Shown: piece by piece, positions 19,213 to 29,197 of the stretch
Layout of the letters: each line of letters starts with the position of its first letter
Numbering within the stretch: the stretch's first letter is position 1
Source: Azospirillum brasilense
Lineage (GTDB): Bacteria; Pseudomonadota; Alphaproteobacteria; Azospirillales; Azospirillaceae
Reading direction: 5' to 3'
Assembly (NCBI RefSeq): GCF_008365405.1
Contig: NZ_QOKV01000001.1
Span: 753,333 to 817,332, forward strand
DNA: 64,000 nt
Position numbers and translations under genes: made by a program
Notes under the pieces: model-generated
Databases searched by the model: none
What the model was told of the DNA's origin: nothing
What the model saw: the letters and a program-made list of their open reading frames with translations, nothing else

Positions 19213-19355
19213 GGAGCGTTCCGTGACGCTCCGAAGTCTTCGGACTTCTTGAATCCGATTGGGCTCTTTCTGCATCATCAGCCCCGCCCCGTCAAGCGGG
19301 CCAGGGGTATAAGACTATGGCGATTTGTCGCAGCCCAATGGAAGATCCCAATCGG
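19213..19355 (+). ncRNA. Candidate structured RNA, unclassified
   Basis: Two hairpins lie back to back: a 7-bp stem at 19213-19219/19226-19232, then a 6-bp stem at 19233-19238/19243-19248 closing a C(UUCG)G tetraloop, a very stable RNA loop. A 9-bp long-range pair (19255-19263 CCGATTGGG with 19347-19355 CCCAATCGG) encloses another GC hairpin near 19281-19306. No known family is recognised. The strand is a guess, and it may simply be a 3' end or leader structure. Confidence 0.25.
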
Positions 19356-19499
19356 CATCAGAAAGTAGATAAGCAGCATAAAGGTGGCGGCCTGCCCCGA
19401 AATAAATCGGCATGCTTCTGGATTAGAAGGCAACTCCGCACCGGTGGGACGGCAGCTGTTGTCGCTGCGACTTGGAGGGGTGGGGAAGGGCGGCGCCCG

Positions 19500-19766
19500 T
19501 CACTCCGCCGCGATGCCGTAGGGGAAGTTTTCGGTGTTGGCCGGTTCCGGCAGCGCGGCAGGGTGCTGCGTCGCGGCGTGGCTGGGGCAGGTCGGGCACT
19601 GGTTCGCGCAGTGGCTTTGCACCATGTCCCGCATCATCGGAACGCATTTGCCGCACTGGACCTGACGCTCAAAATGCCGGAAGACGGAGGCCGGGGTGCG
19701 GGCGCCGTTCTCCAGCGCCTTGGTAACCTGCTTGTCGTTCAGCGCGTGGCAGATGCAGACGTACAT
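19500..19766 (-). CDS. bfd: Bacterioferritin-associated ferredoxin
   Basis: A small [2Fe-2S] protein that releases iron from bacterioferritin. The start at MYVCICHALND is typical of Bfd, with ligands C4, C6, C38 and C41 (CxC and QCGKC). The length is 88 residues against roughly 64 in E. coli. The extra C-terminal tail adds three cysteines (C53, C57, C60, in HCANQCPTC) and a Pro-rich end, which is odd. ATG 19766 is chosen because the conserved domain starts there, although the frame runs back to 19889. A Fur-like box lies about 60 bases upstream, consistent with induction under iron limitation. No bacterioferritin gene is in the window. Confidence 0.88.
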   Translation of the reverse strand: MYVCICHALNDKQVTKALENGARTPASVFRHFERQVQCGKCVPMMRDMVQSHCANQCPTCPSHAATQHPAALPEPANTENFPYGIAAE

Positions 19767-19822
19767 GGGCCCCCGGCATCGGTGCGTGTTGTGCGGTCGT
19801 GCTGAGGCCAATGTGCTGCGAC

Positions 19823-19837
19823 TGAGAATGATTGTCA
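19823..19837 (-). promoter_or_regulatory. Fur-like box upstream of bfd
   Basis: TGAGAATGATTGTCA matches 12 of the 14 fixed positions of the 7-1-7 Fur consensus TGATAATNATTATCA. It sits 57-71 bases before the bfd start, in the promoter region shared with the divergent hydrolase gene. Iron control of bfd is well known in other bacteria. In alphaproteobacteria Irr/RirA often take over, so Fur control here is an inference. Confidence 0.6.
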
Positions 19838-19966
19838 ATTGATCTGAATCATGACGGCCAAATTTGAGCGGATTGCGGCGGAATGTCACAGCTCGAACGA
19901 AGGGGGGATGCGGCTACCTCCATCGTCAAAATTTTCTTTCAAGTGGTGGGGGTCGCGGTGTTGCGA

Positions 19967-20944
19967 ATGGGATGGCTGCTGATCGCCGGAGTCGCGGTCC
20001 TCTGGGCCGGCGGTGCCGCGGCGGAGGTGGGCATGCGCGCCCTGGCCTTCACCGACCCGTCGGACGGCGGCATGGCCCGCGCGGTGGTCTGGTATCCGAC
20101 GAACGCGCCGGAGACGCCGGTGCGGCGCGGCCCCTTCACGTTTCAGGTGGCGGAGGGAGGGGCGGTGGCCGAGGGACGCCACCCGCTGGTGGTCGTGTCC
20201 CACGGATCCGGGGGAAGCGCCTTCGGTCATGCGGACACCGCCATGGCTCTGGCCCGGCGGGGCTATGTGGTCGCGGCGGTTCATCACCGGGGCAACGCCT
20301 TCGACGACGACCGCGATGCCGGCACGGAGCGGATGTGGCGCAAGCGCCCGGCCCAGCTTTCCGCCACGCTCGACCATCTTCTGGCGGAGCCGGAACTGGC
20401 CGACCGGCTCGATGGCGAACGCATCGGTGCCCTTGGCTTTTCGGCGGGCGGATACACGGTTCTGGTGACCGCCGGCGGGGTGGCGGAACTGGGACGCATC
20501 GCCGCCCATTGCCGCACTCCGCCCGCCGGTGAGCGCTTCTGCCATCTCGGAAACGAGGAGACGCAGGCTCGCGTCGAGGCGCGCGACCTGCGCATCCGTG
20601 CCGCCGTCCTGATGGCGCCGGTCGGCGTTCCTTTCTCCAAGGACGGCCTCGCCGGGCTGACGATCCCCATCCGCCTGTATCGGGCGGAGCGGGACGAGCA
20701 GATCGCGGCATCCCAGGTCGAGGAACTGCGTGACGGGTTGCCGGTGCCGCCCCAATACGAGGTCGTGCGCGACGCCGGGCACTTCGCCTTCATGATGCCC
20801 CTTCCGGCCACCATCGCGGCGGAGGTCGGACCGCCCGCCTGGGACCCGCCGGGCTTCGACCGGGCGGCCTTTCATGAGCGGCTCAACGCGGAGATCGCCG
20901 ATTTCTTCGACCGCGCTCTTGCAATCGAACGCCAGGGACGCTAG
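19967..20944 (+). CDS. Exported alpha/beta hydrolase (dienelactone hydrolase / PAF-acetylhydrolase-like)
   Basis: A hydrolase of about 325 residues. A signal peptide (MGWLLIAGVAVLWAGGAAA) suggests export. The oxyanion-hole strand reads LVVVSHGSGGS, the nucleophile elbow is LGFSAGGYT, and the likely catalytic His is in RDAGHFAFMMP. The sequence resembles predicted dienelactone hydrolases of several hundred residues that act on ester substrates. The start is uncertain: ATG 19967 gives a clean signal peptide, while ATG 19883 adds 28 residues. It is divergent from bfd and may share the Fur-box region. It ends 9 bases before the next start, so the two probably form one unit. The substrate is unknown. 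Confidence 0.8.
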   Translation: MGWLLIAGVAVLWAGGAAAEVGMRALAFTDPSDGGMARAVVWYPTNAPETPVRRGPFTFQVAEGGAVAEGRHPLVVVSHGSGGSAFGHADTAMALARRGYVVAAVHHRGNAFDDDRDAGTERMWRKRPAQLSATLDHLLAEPELADRLDGERIGALGFSAGGYTVLVTAGGVAELGRIAAHCRTPPAGERFCHLGNEETQARVEARDLRIRAAVLMAPVGVPFSKDGLAGLTIPIRLYRAERDEQIAASQVEELRDGLPVPPQYEVVRDAGHFAFMMPLPATIAAEVGPPAWDPPGFDRAAFHERLNAEIADFFDRALAIERQGR

Positions 20945-20953
20945 CCCCTCGGC

Positions 20954-21913
20954 ATGAGCGACGCATCCGACACCTCCACCACCCGTCCGGCGCCGGGGCA
21001 CACCCCCCTGGGGCAAACCATCTACTTGGCGCCCGAAGGCTTCGTGCAGGACCTCGTGGCCGAACTTGGCGACGTGGCGACGGTGGAGGACCGGCTGGTC
21101 TTCGCCGACGGCCCGGCGCGTCCGGCCGCCTGGGCGCAGAACATCTGGCACGACCCGGTGCGAATCGAGTTCGCATCGATCAAGGAGGGCGCACGCGCCC
21201 TGCGCTCCATCCAGCGCAACTGGGCGCTCTGGACGCTGCGCCATCACCGCCGGGCCAGCCTGATCCAAGAGAATCTGCCCCACGTCTCGGCCAAGCCGGT
21301 GGTCTTCCCGTCGCCGTTGCCGACCGCCCCGCTGGGCTCCTGGACGCTGCTGGACGAGAACACCATCGTCGCGGCGGCGCGCTGTTCCAGCCCCTACCGC
21401 CACGGCGAGGTCGCCTTCGTCGAGAACCGGACGGTGCCGCCCAACCGCGCCTATCTGAAGCTGTGGGAGGCGCTGACCCTGTTCGGGGAGCAGCCGGGGC
21501 CGGGCGACCGCTGCATCGACCTCGGCGCCTGCCCCGGCGGCTGGAGCTGGGTGCTGCACGAACTGGGCGCCAGCGTCGTCAGCGTCGACAAGGCGCCGCT
21601 CGATCCGGCCATTGCCGCTCTGCCGCGCATCGAGTTCCGCCAGGAAAGCGCCTTCGGGCTGAAGCCGCAGGATGTCGGGCCGGTGGATTGGCTGTGCTGC
21701 GACGTGATCTGCTACCCCACGCGCCTGCTGCGGCTGGTGAACCAGTGGATGGAGAGCGGGCTGGCCAAGCGCTTCATCTGCACGCTGAAGTTCCAGGCCG
21801 AGACGGACCACGAGACAGCACGCGCCTTCGCCGCGATCCCCGGCGGGCGGGTTCTGCACCTGCACCACAACAAGCACGAACTCACCTGGATGTGGCCGGC
21901 GGCTCCCGTCTGA
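20954..21913 (+). CDS. FtsJ/RlmM-like rRNA 2'-O-methyltransferase
   Basis: A 319-residue SAM-dependent methyltransferase. The SAM-binding motif I is CIDLGACPGGWSWVL. The K-D-K-E tetrad of FtsJ-type 2'-O-methyltransferases can be read in order: K in AYLKLWEAL, D in WLCCDVICYP, K in FICTLKFQ and E in NKHELTWMW. The N-terminal 150 residues form a separate domain, as in E. coli RlmM, which methylates C2498 of 23S rRNA. The target here is inferred from that similarity. It follows the hydrolase gene by 9 bases and converges on the patatin gene, whose stop is 6 bases away. Confidence 0.82.
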   Translation: MSDASDTSTTRPAPGHTPLGQTIYLAPEGFVQDLVAELGDVATVEDRLVFADGPARPAAWAQNIWHDPVRIEFASIKEGARALRSIQRNWALWTLRHHRRASLIQENLPHVSAKPVVFPSPLPTAPLGSWTLLDENTIVAAARCSSPYRHGEVAFVENRTVPPNRAYLKLWEALTLFGEQPGPGDRCIDLGACPGGWSWVLHELGASVVSVDKAPLDPAIAALPRIEFRQESAFGLKPQDVGPVDWLCCDVICYPTRLLRLVNQWMESGLAKRFICTLKFQAETDHETARAFAAIPGGRVLHLHHNKHELTWMWPAAPV

Positions 21914-21919
21914 GCGCAG

Positions 21920-22960
21920 CTATGCCCGGCGCAGGGCCAGTTCCAGCGCGGGCTTGAGGATCGAGGCGGCGCCGTAGCCGATCTCCACCACCTCCTCCGC
22001 GCGGTCGAACTCCAGGATGCCGATGTGGGCGAGGCGGGGTGCGATCAGCACGTCCGGCGGCTCGCCGGCCAGGCGGGAGCGGGTGATGCGGTCCTGCATG
22101 ATGTCGATCGACCCGGCCATCACGTCCATCACGTTGGGCGGAACGTTGGAGGCCGGGGCGCGCGTCAGCTGGTCGGCGAGGAAGCGCGTGCGCGGCGCCG
22201 GGCGCCGTCCCATCCAGGACGCGATCTGCGAGGTCAGGGTGGAAAAGACCGGGGAGGTGGCATCCCCCGCCGGGGCCATCGCCATCTCCGGAACGGGCTG
22301 GGCCTGCTGCATCTGAGACGCCTGCATCTGGGCCGGCTTGGCCTCCGCCGCTTTGCGCAATTTGGCGGCCCCGCGTCCGGACGGGCGGCTCAGCGGCGAC
22401 AATTCGCTGTTCAGGTTGACCGCGATCACCACGTCCGCCCCCAACGCACGGCAGAGCGACACCGGCACCGGGTTGACCAGCGCGCCGTCCACCAGCCAAT
22501 GGTCGTCGCGCCGCACCGCCGGGAACAGGCCGGGCATGGCGGCCGACGCCTGCACCGCGCTGAGCATCGGTCCATCGCGCAGCCAGATCTCCCGCCCGGT
22601 GCCGAGGTCGGTGGCGACCGCGGCGAAGGGCTTGCGCAGTTGATCGATGGTGACTTCGGTGCGGTGGTTGCGGAAGCGGTCGAAGGTGCGGTCGGCGGCC
22701 AGCAGCCCGCCGCGGCGGAAGGTCAGGTCGATGATGCCGAGCATGCCGAGCCAGCCCATGCTCTGCGCCCAGGCCTGCAACTCGTCCAGCTGGTCCGTCA
22801 GGTAGGCCGCGCCGACCACCGCGCCGATGGAGGTTCCGCAGATCACGTCGGGCTCGACCCCGATCTCCTCCAACGCGCGCAGAACGCCGATGTGCGCCCA
22901 GCCACGCGCCGCCCCGCTGCCCAGGGCCAGTCCGATCTTCAGTCCGCTCACCGCCAGCAC
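21920..22960 (-). CDS. Patatin-like phospholipase family protein (RssA-like)
   Basis: A 346-residue serine lipase-family protein. It has the oxyanion loop GSGAARGWAHIG, the nucleophile motif GTSIG, and the dyad aspartate in LVDGALVNP. This is the Ser-Asp dyad of patatins and places it near RssA/YchK. An insertion of about 50 residues, rich in Ala, Gln, Met and Pro, follows the catalytic Asp and is probably disordered. The C-terminal region resumes with ASWMGRRP and a helical end. The start is GTG at 22960, with a second in-frame GTG at 22951. No signal peptide is present, so it is probably cytoplasmic or membrane-associated. Confidence 0.88.
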   Translation of the reverse strand: MLAVSGLKIGLALGSGAARGWAHIGVLRALEEIGVEPDVICGTSIGAVVGAAYLTDQLDELQAWAQSMGWLGMLGIIDLTFRRGGLLAADRTFDRFRNHRTEVTIDQLRKPFAAVATDLGTGREIWLRDGPMLSAVQASAAMPGLFPAVRRDDHWLVDGALVNPVPVSLCRALGADVVIAVNLNSELSPLSRPSGRGAAKLRKAAEAKPAQMQASQMQQAQPVPEMAMAPAGDATSPVFSTLTSQIASWMGRRPAPRTRFLADQLTRAPASNVPPNVMDVMAGSIDIMQDRITRSRLAGEPPDVLIAPRLAHIGILEFDRAEEVVEIGYGAASILKPALELALRRA

Positions 22961-23274
22961 CTCATGTCTTGTGGGCTTGGTCAGGCTTGTCCGGCACCGA
23001 CGCGTCGATGGGTGTCCAAAGGGATTTGGGGCACCGGACCGTCGGTGGAAACCCTTCCATCCGGGGGACGCGGGACGCGCCCGGAGCCCTCCTCATGGGG
23101 GATGCCGAAAATTGTACCCGCTTTTGCCCTCTATTTGACTTGCATCAGTTTTTCTTCCGATTACCTGTGGCATTGCGATGGATGAAAGAGTTTCCGGGTG
23201 ACGTTAACCAAACATCAACTGGAAGCGTCCAATGTCGCTCTCACCACGGACAGTCAGGGATGGCGGAGGTTGCC

Positions 23275-23403
23275 ATGGCCCAGGAATTCAAGAGTTTCAA
23301 GAAGGATTGGCAGCGCTGGTCGGCGGCGGAGAAGCTGACGGCGGTGGCCATCCTGATCGTCGCCGCGGTCGCGCTGGGCGGCCCGGTGACCATTCTGTTC
23401 TGA
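23275..23403 (+). CDS. 42-residue single-span membrane protein
   Basis: A tiny protein with a charged amphipathic N-terminus (MAQEFKSFKKDWQRW) followed by one hydrophobic helix (LTAVAILIVAAVALGG), ending ILF. A GGAGG site lies six bases before ATG 23275, and an in-frame ATG at 23260 is the alternative. Composition and ribosome site suggest a real gene. I do not recognise the family. It is convergent with lysE. A Lys/Trp-rich interfacial segment plus one helix would fit a membrane-complex accessory subunit, but that is only a shape argument. Confidence 0.55.
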   Translation: MAQEFKSFKKDWQRWSAAEKLTAVAILIVAAVALGGPVTILF

Positions 23404-23432
23404 AGTGCCCCGGGTGACCGGCGCATTTCGCC

Positions 23433-24056
23433 TCACAGCAGAGAGGCGAGGGCCGCGATCCCGAACGCTCCCAGCACCGCGCCCGAAACGCGGTTGATCC
23501 ACAGCATGGCGGCGGGCGTGACCCGGCGCCGGAACGCCCCGACCGAGGCGCTGAGCCCCAACCACCACATCGCCGACCCGGTGAAGACGCCCGCGACGAG
23601 CAGGGCGGCCACGCTGGTGCTGCTCCCGTCTCCGGCTGACACACCCAGCCCGCCGAACACCGCGGCGAAGCTGAGGATGGTCGCCGGATTGGCGAGCGTC
23701 AGCGCGAAGGTGGAGGCGTAGGCCCCGGTCAGGCCGCCGCCGCCGCAGGCGTCCGCGGCGCGTTCCGCCGGACGGGCGCGCAGGGTGCTCCAGCCCAGCC
23801 ACAGCAGCATCACCCCGCCCACCAGCTTCAACGCCACCTGGGCGCCGAGCAGCGCGTCGGTGACCAGGGCCACCCCGAAGCCGGCGATGGCGCCATAGAC
23901 CGCGTCCGCGCTGGCCGCGCCCAGCCCGCTGACGAAGCCGTGGGCCGGCCCGTCGGCCAGGGTGCGCCGGATGCACAGAAGCCCGATCGGCCCGACCGGG
24001 GCGGCGATGCTGAATCCGATGATCAGGCCCTTCAGCAGGGCGGGCAGCGCGTCCAT
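23433..24056 (-). CDS. LysE/RhtB-family amino-acid exporter
   Basis: A 207-residue inner-membrane exporter with about six helices. The N-terminal signature GLIIGFSIAAPVGPIGLLCIRR is diagnostic of LysE/RhtB proteins, and NPATILSFAAVFGGLG is a typical later segment. It lies 22 bases behind an Lrp/AsnC-type regulator gene on the same strand, and such regulators commonly control LysE-family exporters. The substrate is probably an amino acid; which one cannot be read from sequence. Confidence 0.9.
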   Translation of the reverse strand: MDALPALLKGLIIGFSIAAPVGPIGLLCIRRTLADGPAHGFVSGLGAASADAVYGAIAGFGVALVTDALLGAQVALKLVGGVMLLWLGWSTLRARPAERAADACGGGGLTGAYASTFALTLANPATILSFAAVFGGLGVSAGDGSSTSVAALLVAGVFTGSAMWWLGLSASVGAFRRRVTPAAMLWINRVSGAVLGAFGIAALASLL

Positions 24057-24078
24057 GGCGAATGCTCCAACAAAGGCG

Positions 24079-24534
24079 TCATTCTGACTCGATGGGAAGG
24101 ACCGGCGTCTCCTTGACCGAGGAGAGCGCGATCACGGTGTGGGAGCGCACGACGCCGGGCAGCGCCTTCAGCCGGTCGGACAGGAAGCGTTCCAGCGCCT
24201 CCGTATCGGCCACGCGGACCTTGAGCAGATAGGACCAGTCCCCGGTGACGTGGTGGCACTCCTGAACCGCCGCCGTGGCGCGCATGGCATCGCGGAAGGG
24301 CGCGTCATGCTCCGGACGGTCGAGCAGCACCTCGACGAAGGCCAGCACGTCCAGGCCGGCGGCCTTGGGCGACAGCCGCGCCCCCCAACCCTGGATCACG
24401 CCGTTGGCCTGCAGCTTCTTCAGCCGCTCGTTCACGGCGGACACCGAGAGTCCGGCCGCCGTCCCGATGTCGGCGTAGGAAGCGCGCCCATCCCGCTGGA
24501 TGTGCGCGATGATCTTCCGGTCTGTATCATCCAT
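24079..24534 (-). CDS. Lrp/AsnC-family transcriptional regulator
   Basis: A 151-residue regulator. The N-terminal helix-turn-helix (DRKIIAHIQRDGRASYADIG, then LSVSAVNERLKKLQANGVIQG) is followed by a RAM/ligand-binding domain (AFVEVLLDR, CHHVTGDWSYLLKVRVAD, LPGVVRSHTVIALSSVKET). ATG 24534 starts right before the HTH; an extension to 24588 lacks support. The ribosome site is weak. It precedes the LysE exporter gene by 22 bases and probably controls it in response to amino acids. A rubredoxin-like gene lies 50 bases upstream on the same strand. Confidence 0.92.
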   Translation of the reverse strand: MDDTDRKIIAHIQRDGRASYADIGTAAGLSVSAVNERLKKLQANGVIQGWGARLSPKAAGLDVLAFVEVLLDRPEHDAPFRDAMRATAAVQECHHVTGDWSYLLKVRVADTEALERFLSDRLKALPGVVRSHTVIALSSVKETPVLPIESE

Positions 24535-24584
24535 AGCAGCAATAATTACTGATTTTATGCCGGATAGCAAGGTAGTTTTGCCGT

Positions 24585-24869
24585 TCACCCGCCCATTTGG
24601 CGGAAATCCGGCTTGCCGGCGCCGCAGCGTGGGCAGAACCAGTCCGCAGGCAGGTCCTGGAAGGCGGTGCCCGCCGGCGCGCCGTGCTCAGGGTCGCCGT
24701 CACGGGGGTGATACTCGTAGCCGGGGCAGTCTCCGCCGCCGCATCGCCAGATTTCGGACAGGCGCGGGTCCTCGGCCCGCGTGGGGCGGACGAACAGGGC
24801 GAGGATGACGGCGGGGATCAGGCGTAAGGCGCCACGCCGCTGTAGGAAACGGGGAAGGGTGGTAGGCAT
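24585..24869 (-). CDS. Exported or membrane-anchored rubredoxin with CX4C site
   Basis: A 94-residue protein with a basic N-terminus and hydrophobic segment ([11 protein letters not shown]) ending PTRA, which looks like a signal peptide or anchor. The rest is a rubredoxin domain: [39 protein letters not shown]. Iron ligands are C43, C48, C79 and C82. The first pair has four residues between (C-GGGD-C) instead of the usual two, a spacing known from a second rubredoxin of Desulfovibrio desulfuricans. No electron-transfer partner is adjacent. ATG 24869 has only a weak ribosome site, and the signal peptide supports it. Confidence 0.75.
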   Translation of the reverse strand: MPTTLPRFLQRRGALRLIPAVILALFVRPTRAEDPRLSEIWRCGGGDCPGYEYHPRDGDPEHGAPAGTAFQDLPADWFCPRCGAGKPDFRQMGG

Positions 24870-24966
24870 GGCGGGCCGTCCGGCGGATCGAGGTGCCGCA
24901 CTATGCCCCGCGATCCTTTGCGGGATGATGACGGTCGTGGAGCAAAGGGAAACGAAGGGAAGCGGG

Positions 24967-26304
24967 TCAGCGCCGCCGCGGCGTCTTGCCCTTGAGATGG
25001 GCGCGCTGGAGCTTCGCGCCGGCCAGATCCGCCCCGTCCAGGTCGGCGTTCTCCAGATCGGCGTCGGTCAGGTTCGCCTGAACCATGCGGGAGTCGGTCA
25101 GCATGGCCTGCCGCAGGTCGGCGCCCATCAGATTGGCGGCCCAGGAGCGGCCCGTGGCCCGCCCGCTGGGGTCCTTGATCTCCGCCGGGCCGAGGTTGAC
25201 CCGCGTCAGGTCGGCCCCGGCCAGCCGGGCGAAGCTGAGGTTGGCGCCGGACAGGTCGGCCCCCATCAGGTTCGCGCGCTCCAGATTGGCGCCGGACAGG
25301 TCGGCCATCATCAGCCGCGCGCCGGTCAGCGCCGCGTCGGACAGGTTGGCGCCGCGCAGCGAGGCCGCGCTGAGATTGACGCCGCGCAGGTCGGCGCGGC
25401 TGAGGTCGGTGCCGTCCAATTCGGCACGCTCGCCGCGCTGGCCGACGCTGTCGATCCAGCGCTCATGGTCGAAGATCGCCCGCTGGATTTCGGATCCCAT
25501 GCTGTCGATCGGGCGGGTCAGGCAGGCGGAGCCGAGCTTGGCCCGCGAAAGGTCGCAATCGACCATCCGCGTGCCGACCAGATCGGCGTTGTCGAAGGTG
25601 CAACCGTCCAACAGAGCGCCGGTCAGGTTGGCCCCATTCAGCCGCGCTCCGGAGAGGTTGGCGTCGGTCAGCACCGCGCCGGTCAGGTCGGCGTTCTGAA
25701 GCACCGCCCCACACAGGTCAGCTTCCGTCAGGTTGGCTCCCGCCAGCACGGCGCCGGTCAGGTCGGTCGGAATGCCGCCTTCCGCCGTGGCGCCGCCCTG
25801 AAGGCGGGCCAGGGCGGTCCGGTGGGTTTGTCGGGTGGCTTCGGCGTCCTGAGCGTCCGGATCGGTGCCGCGGCGGGCGGTGCCACCCGGCTCCATCGTT
25901 CCGGCGCGCAGGTCGGCGTCGCGCAGATTGGCGTTCGAGAAATCGGCGGAGCGCAACCGGGCGCCGCGCAAATCCGTCTGCATCAGATTGGCGCGGGTGA
26001 TATCGGCGTCACGCAGATCCACGCCGAAGAGGTCGGCGCCGGCCAGATTGGTGCCGCTGAGCCGGCAGCGCGCCAGCTTCGCCCCGACCAGCCGCGCGCC
26101 GCGCAAATCGCGCTGCGACAGATCCGCGCCCTCCAGATCCGCCAGCGCCAGATTGGCGCGCGCGCCACCCGGCTGCCCCTTGATCCAGCGGGCATGCCGG
26201 TCCAGAACCTCGGCCAGTTGATCGGGCCGAAGATAGGAGGGGGCCGGCGCAGGGGCTGTGGCGACGGGGGACACGGGCAGGAATCTGACGGGGGTTGTTT
26301 CCAC
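24967..26304 (-). CDS. Large pentapeptide-repeat protein with duplicated module
   Basis: About 445 residues, mostly A(D/N)LxX pentapeptides forming long right-handed beta-helix stretches. The module HxRWIxxxGxxGxRAxL, followed by pentapeptides, occurs twice: near the N-terminus ([19 protein letters not shown]) and near the middle ([19 protein letters not shown]). This suggests internal duplication. No signal peptide or membrane segment is seen. The start is uncertain. GTG 26304 is preferred because the conserved module begins soon after it; the frame is open to 26457. Function is unknown; some pentapeptide proteins mimic DNA or act as scaffolds, but nothing here shows that. Confidence 0.75.
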   Translation of the reverse strand: METTPVRFLPVSPVATAPAPAPSYLRPDQLAEVLDRHARWIKGQPGGARANLALADLEGADLSQRDLRGARLVGAKLARCRLSGTNLAGADLFGVDLRDADITRANLMQTDLRGARLRSADFSNANLRDADLRAGTMEPGGTARRGTDPDAQDAEATRQTHRTALARLQGGATAEGGIPTDLTGAVLAGANLTEADLCGAVLQNADLTGAVLTDANLSGARLNGANLTGALLDGCTFDNADLVGTRMVDCDLSRAKLGSACLTRPIDSMGSEIQRAIFDHERWIDSVGQRGERAELDGTDLSRADLRGVNLSAASLRGANLSDAALTGARLMMADLSGANLERANLMGADLSGANLSFARLAGADLTRVNLGPAEIKDPSGRATGRSWAANLMGADLRQAMLTDSRMVQANLTDADLENADLDGADLAGAKLQRAHLKGKTPRRR

Positions 26305-26641
26305 TATCCAAACTATGGGGGTAGATTCCTTACCGAAGGCTAAACGGTAAAGGCCGTGGCAGTACCTCTTATGGTTGCCGTTTTTTGCCCCGACCTTGTC
26401 ACGATCGGTTCCGGTGGGGACTCGGGCGAATCGGGAGCACGGTCCGCTGTGTTTCACCCCTGTAACGTACCCCGCCGCCTCGCTGGGGCGCCCGCGCTCA
26501 ATCCCGCAGGTCCAGGAAATCCGGGCCTTTTAAAGACGTTAACCATTGGTTTCTTGACACCAGCGGGGGCTCTGCCGCCAAAAGTCATCGGACAAAAAGG
26601 GGGTGCTCTAAGCGCCGCCCCGTTCGGGACCCCATGGAGGC
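26305..26641. other. Divergent promoter region between pentapeptide and DUF882 genes
   Basis: About 340 bases with no supported gene. TTGACA occurs at 26556-26561 but no matching -10 box is evident, so I call no promoter. If the pentapeptide gene starts further upstream, up to half of this stretch would be coding. Confidence 0.5.
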
Positions 26642-27229
26642 ATGATGACCGAGGCCAAATTCCAACCGACCCCAGCAGCCAAGCTCGGCCGGAGGGAACT
26701 GTTGCGCATCGGTCTGGCGACGGCCGCCGCCGGAATGGTGATGGCCCCGGAGGTGTCGGAGGCGGCGTTGCGCGCCCCGCCGCGGCAATTGGTCCTCCTC
26801 AATCTTCACACCGGCGAGCGGGTGCGGGCGGAATACTGGTCCAAGGGCCGCTATCAGCGCGACGGCCTGCGCGAGATCAACCACCTCCTGCGTGACCACC
26901 GCACCGGTGCGGTGCATCCCATCGACCCGAAGCTCTTGGATCTGCTGCACGCCCTGACCCGCAAGGTCGGCAGCAAGACGCCGGTGCACATCATCTCCGG
27001 CTATCGCTCTCCCGAATCCAACGCATGGCTGCGCGAGCAGGATGGCAGCGGCGTCGCCCAGAACAGCTTCCACATGCAGGGCAAGGCCATCGATCTGCGG
27101 GTTCCCGGCCTGCCGCTGCGCACCCTGCAGCGCGCGGCGCTCAGCCTGCGCGGGGGCGGGGTGGGCTATTATCCGGACAGCAACTTCGTCCATGTGGACG
27201 TCGGTCCGAAGCGCCATTGGGCGTCCTGA
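26642..27229 (+). CDS. DUF882 / peptidase M15-like protein with Tat signal (YcbK family)
   Basis: A 195-residue exported protein. GRRELLRIGLATAAAG (residues 16-31) is a twin-arginine signal, so the protein should be exported folded. The mature domain is a zinc M15-type fold as in YcbK: SGYRSPESNAWLRE, the zinc-ligand segment SFHMQGKAIDLR, and the final FVHVDVGPKRHW with H-x-D. A role in trimming peptidoglycan peptides is inferred from the fold. The second ATG (26645) is the likelier start because GGAGG sits four bases before it. A rho-independent terminator follows at 27251-27283. Confidence 0.9.
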   Translation: MMTEAKFQPTPAAKLGRRELLRIGLATAAAGMVMAPEVSEAALRAPPRQLVLLNLHTGERVRAEYWSKGRYQRDGLREINHLLRDHRTGAVHPIDPKLLDLLHALTRKVGSKTPVHIISGYRSPESNAWLREQDGSGVAQNSFHMQGKAIDLRVPGLPLRTLQRAALSLRGGGVGYYPDSNFVHVDVGPKRHWAS

Positions 27230-27250
27230 GCGGCCTCCCGAACGGAAAAT

Positions 27251-27283
27251 GAAAAGCCCCCGCCGGATGGACGGGGGCTTTTC
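27251..27283. terminator. Rho-independent terminator
   Basis: A perfect 12-bp stem (27251-27262 with 27272-27283) reads GAAAAGCCCCCG/CGGGGGCTTTTC, with a T-rich right arm and an A-rich left arm. It lies between convergent genes (DUF882 gene and glmS) and can serve both. Confidence 0.85.
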
Positions 27284-27313
27284 CTTGGCGGGACCTTGTT
27301 CGACCGGGCCGCC

Positions 27314-29140
<1,827 letters not shown>

Positions 29141-29197
29141 GAACCTGCAACTCCTGAATGATGGCCGGGGCCGGGTGAACGGTCAACCGGGGCAATA

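Larger units (their letters stand above)
18988..19499. other. Gene-free, AT-richer intergenic region with repeats and hairpins
   Basis: About 510 bases without a convincing gene on either strand; open frames here lack ribosome sites and have poor codon bias. It holds two GTGCATCGC direct repeats, several short hairpins and a long-range inverted repeat, listed separately. The base composition is visibly less GC-rich than its surroundings. Confidence 0.7.

Noticed and set aside
19317..19805. A 162-codon plus-strand frame across the structured gap and bfd
   Set aside because: It has no ribosome site, low-complexity product in its second half, and runs antisense through bfd.
26530..26600. Sigma-70 promoter for the DUF882 gene
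   Set aside because: TTGACA is present at 26556 but there is no acceptable -10 hexamer at 16-18 bases.
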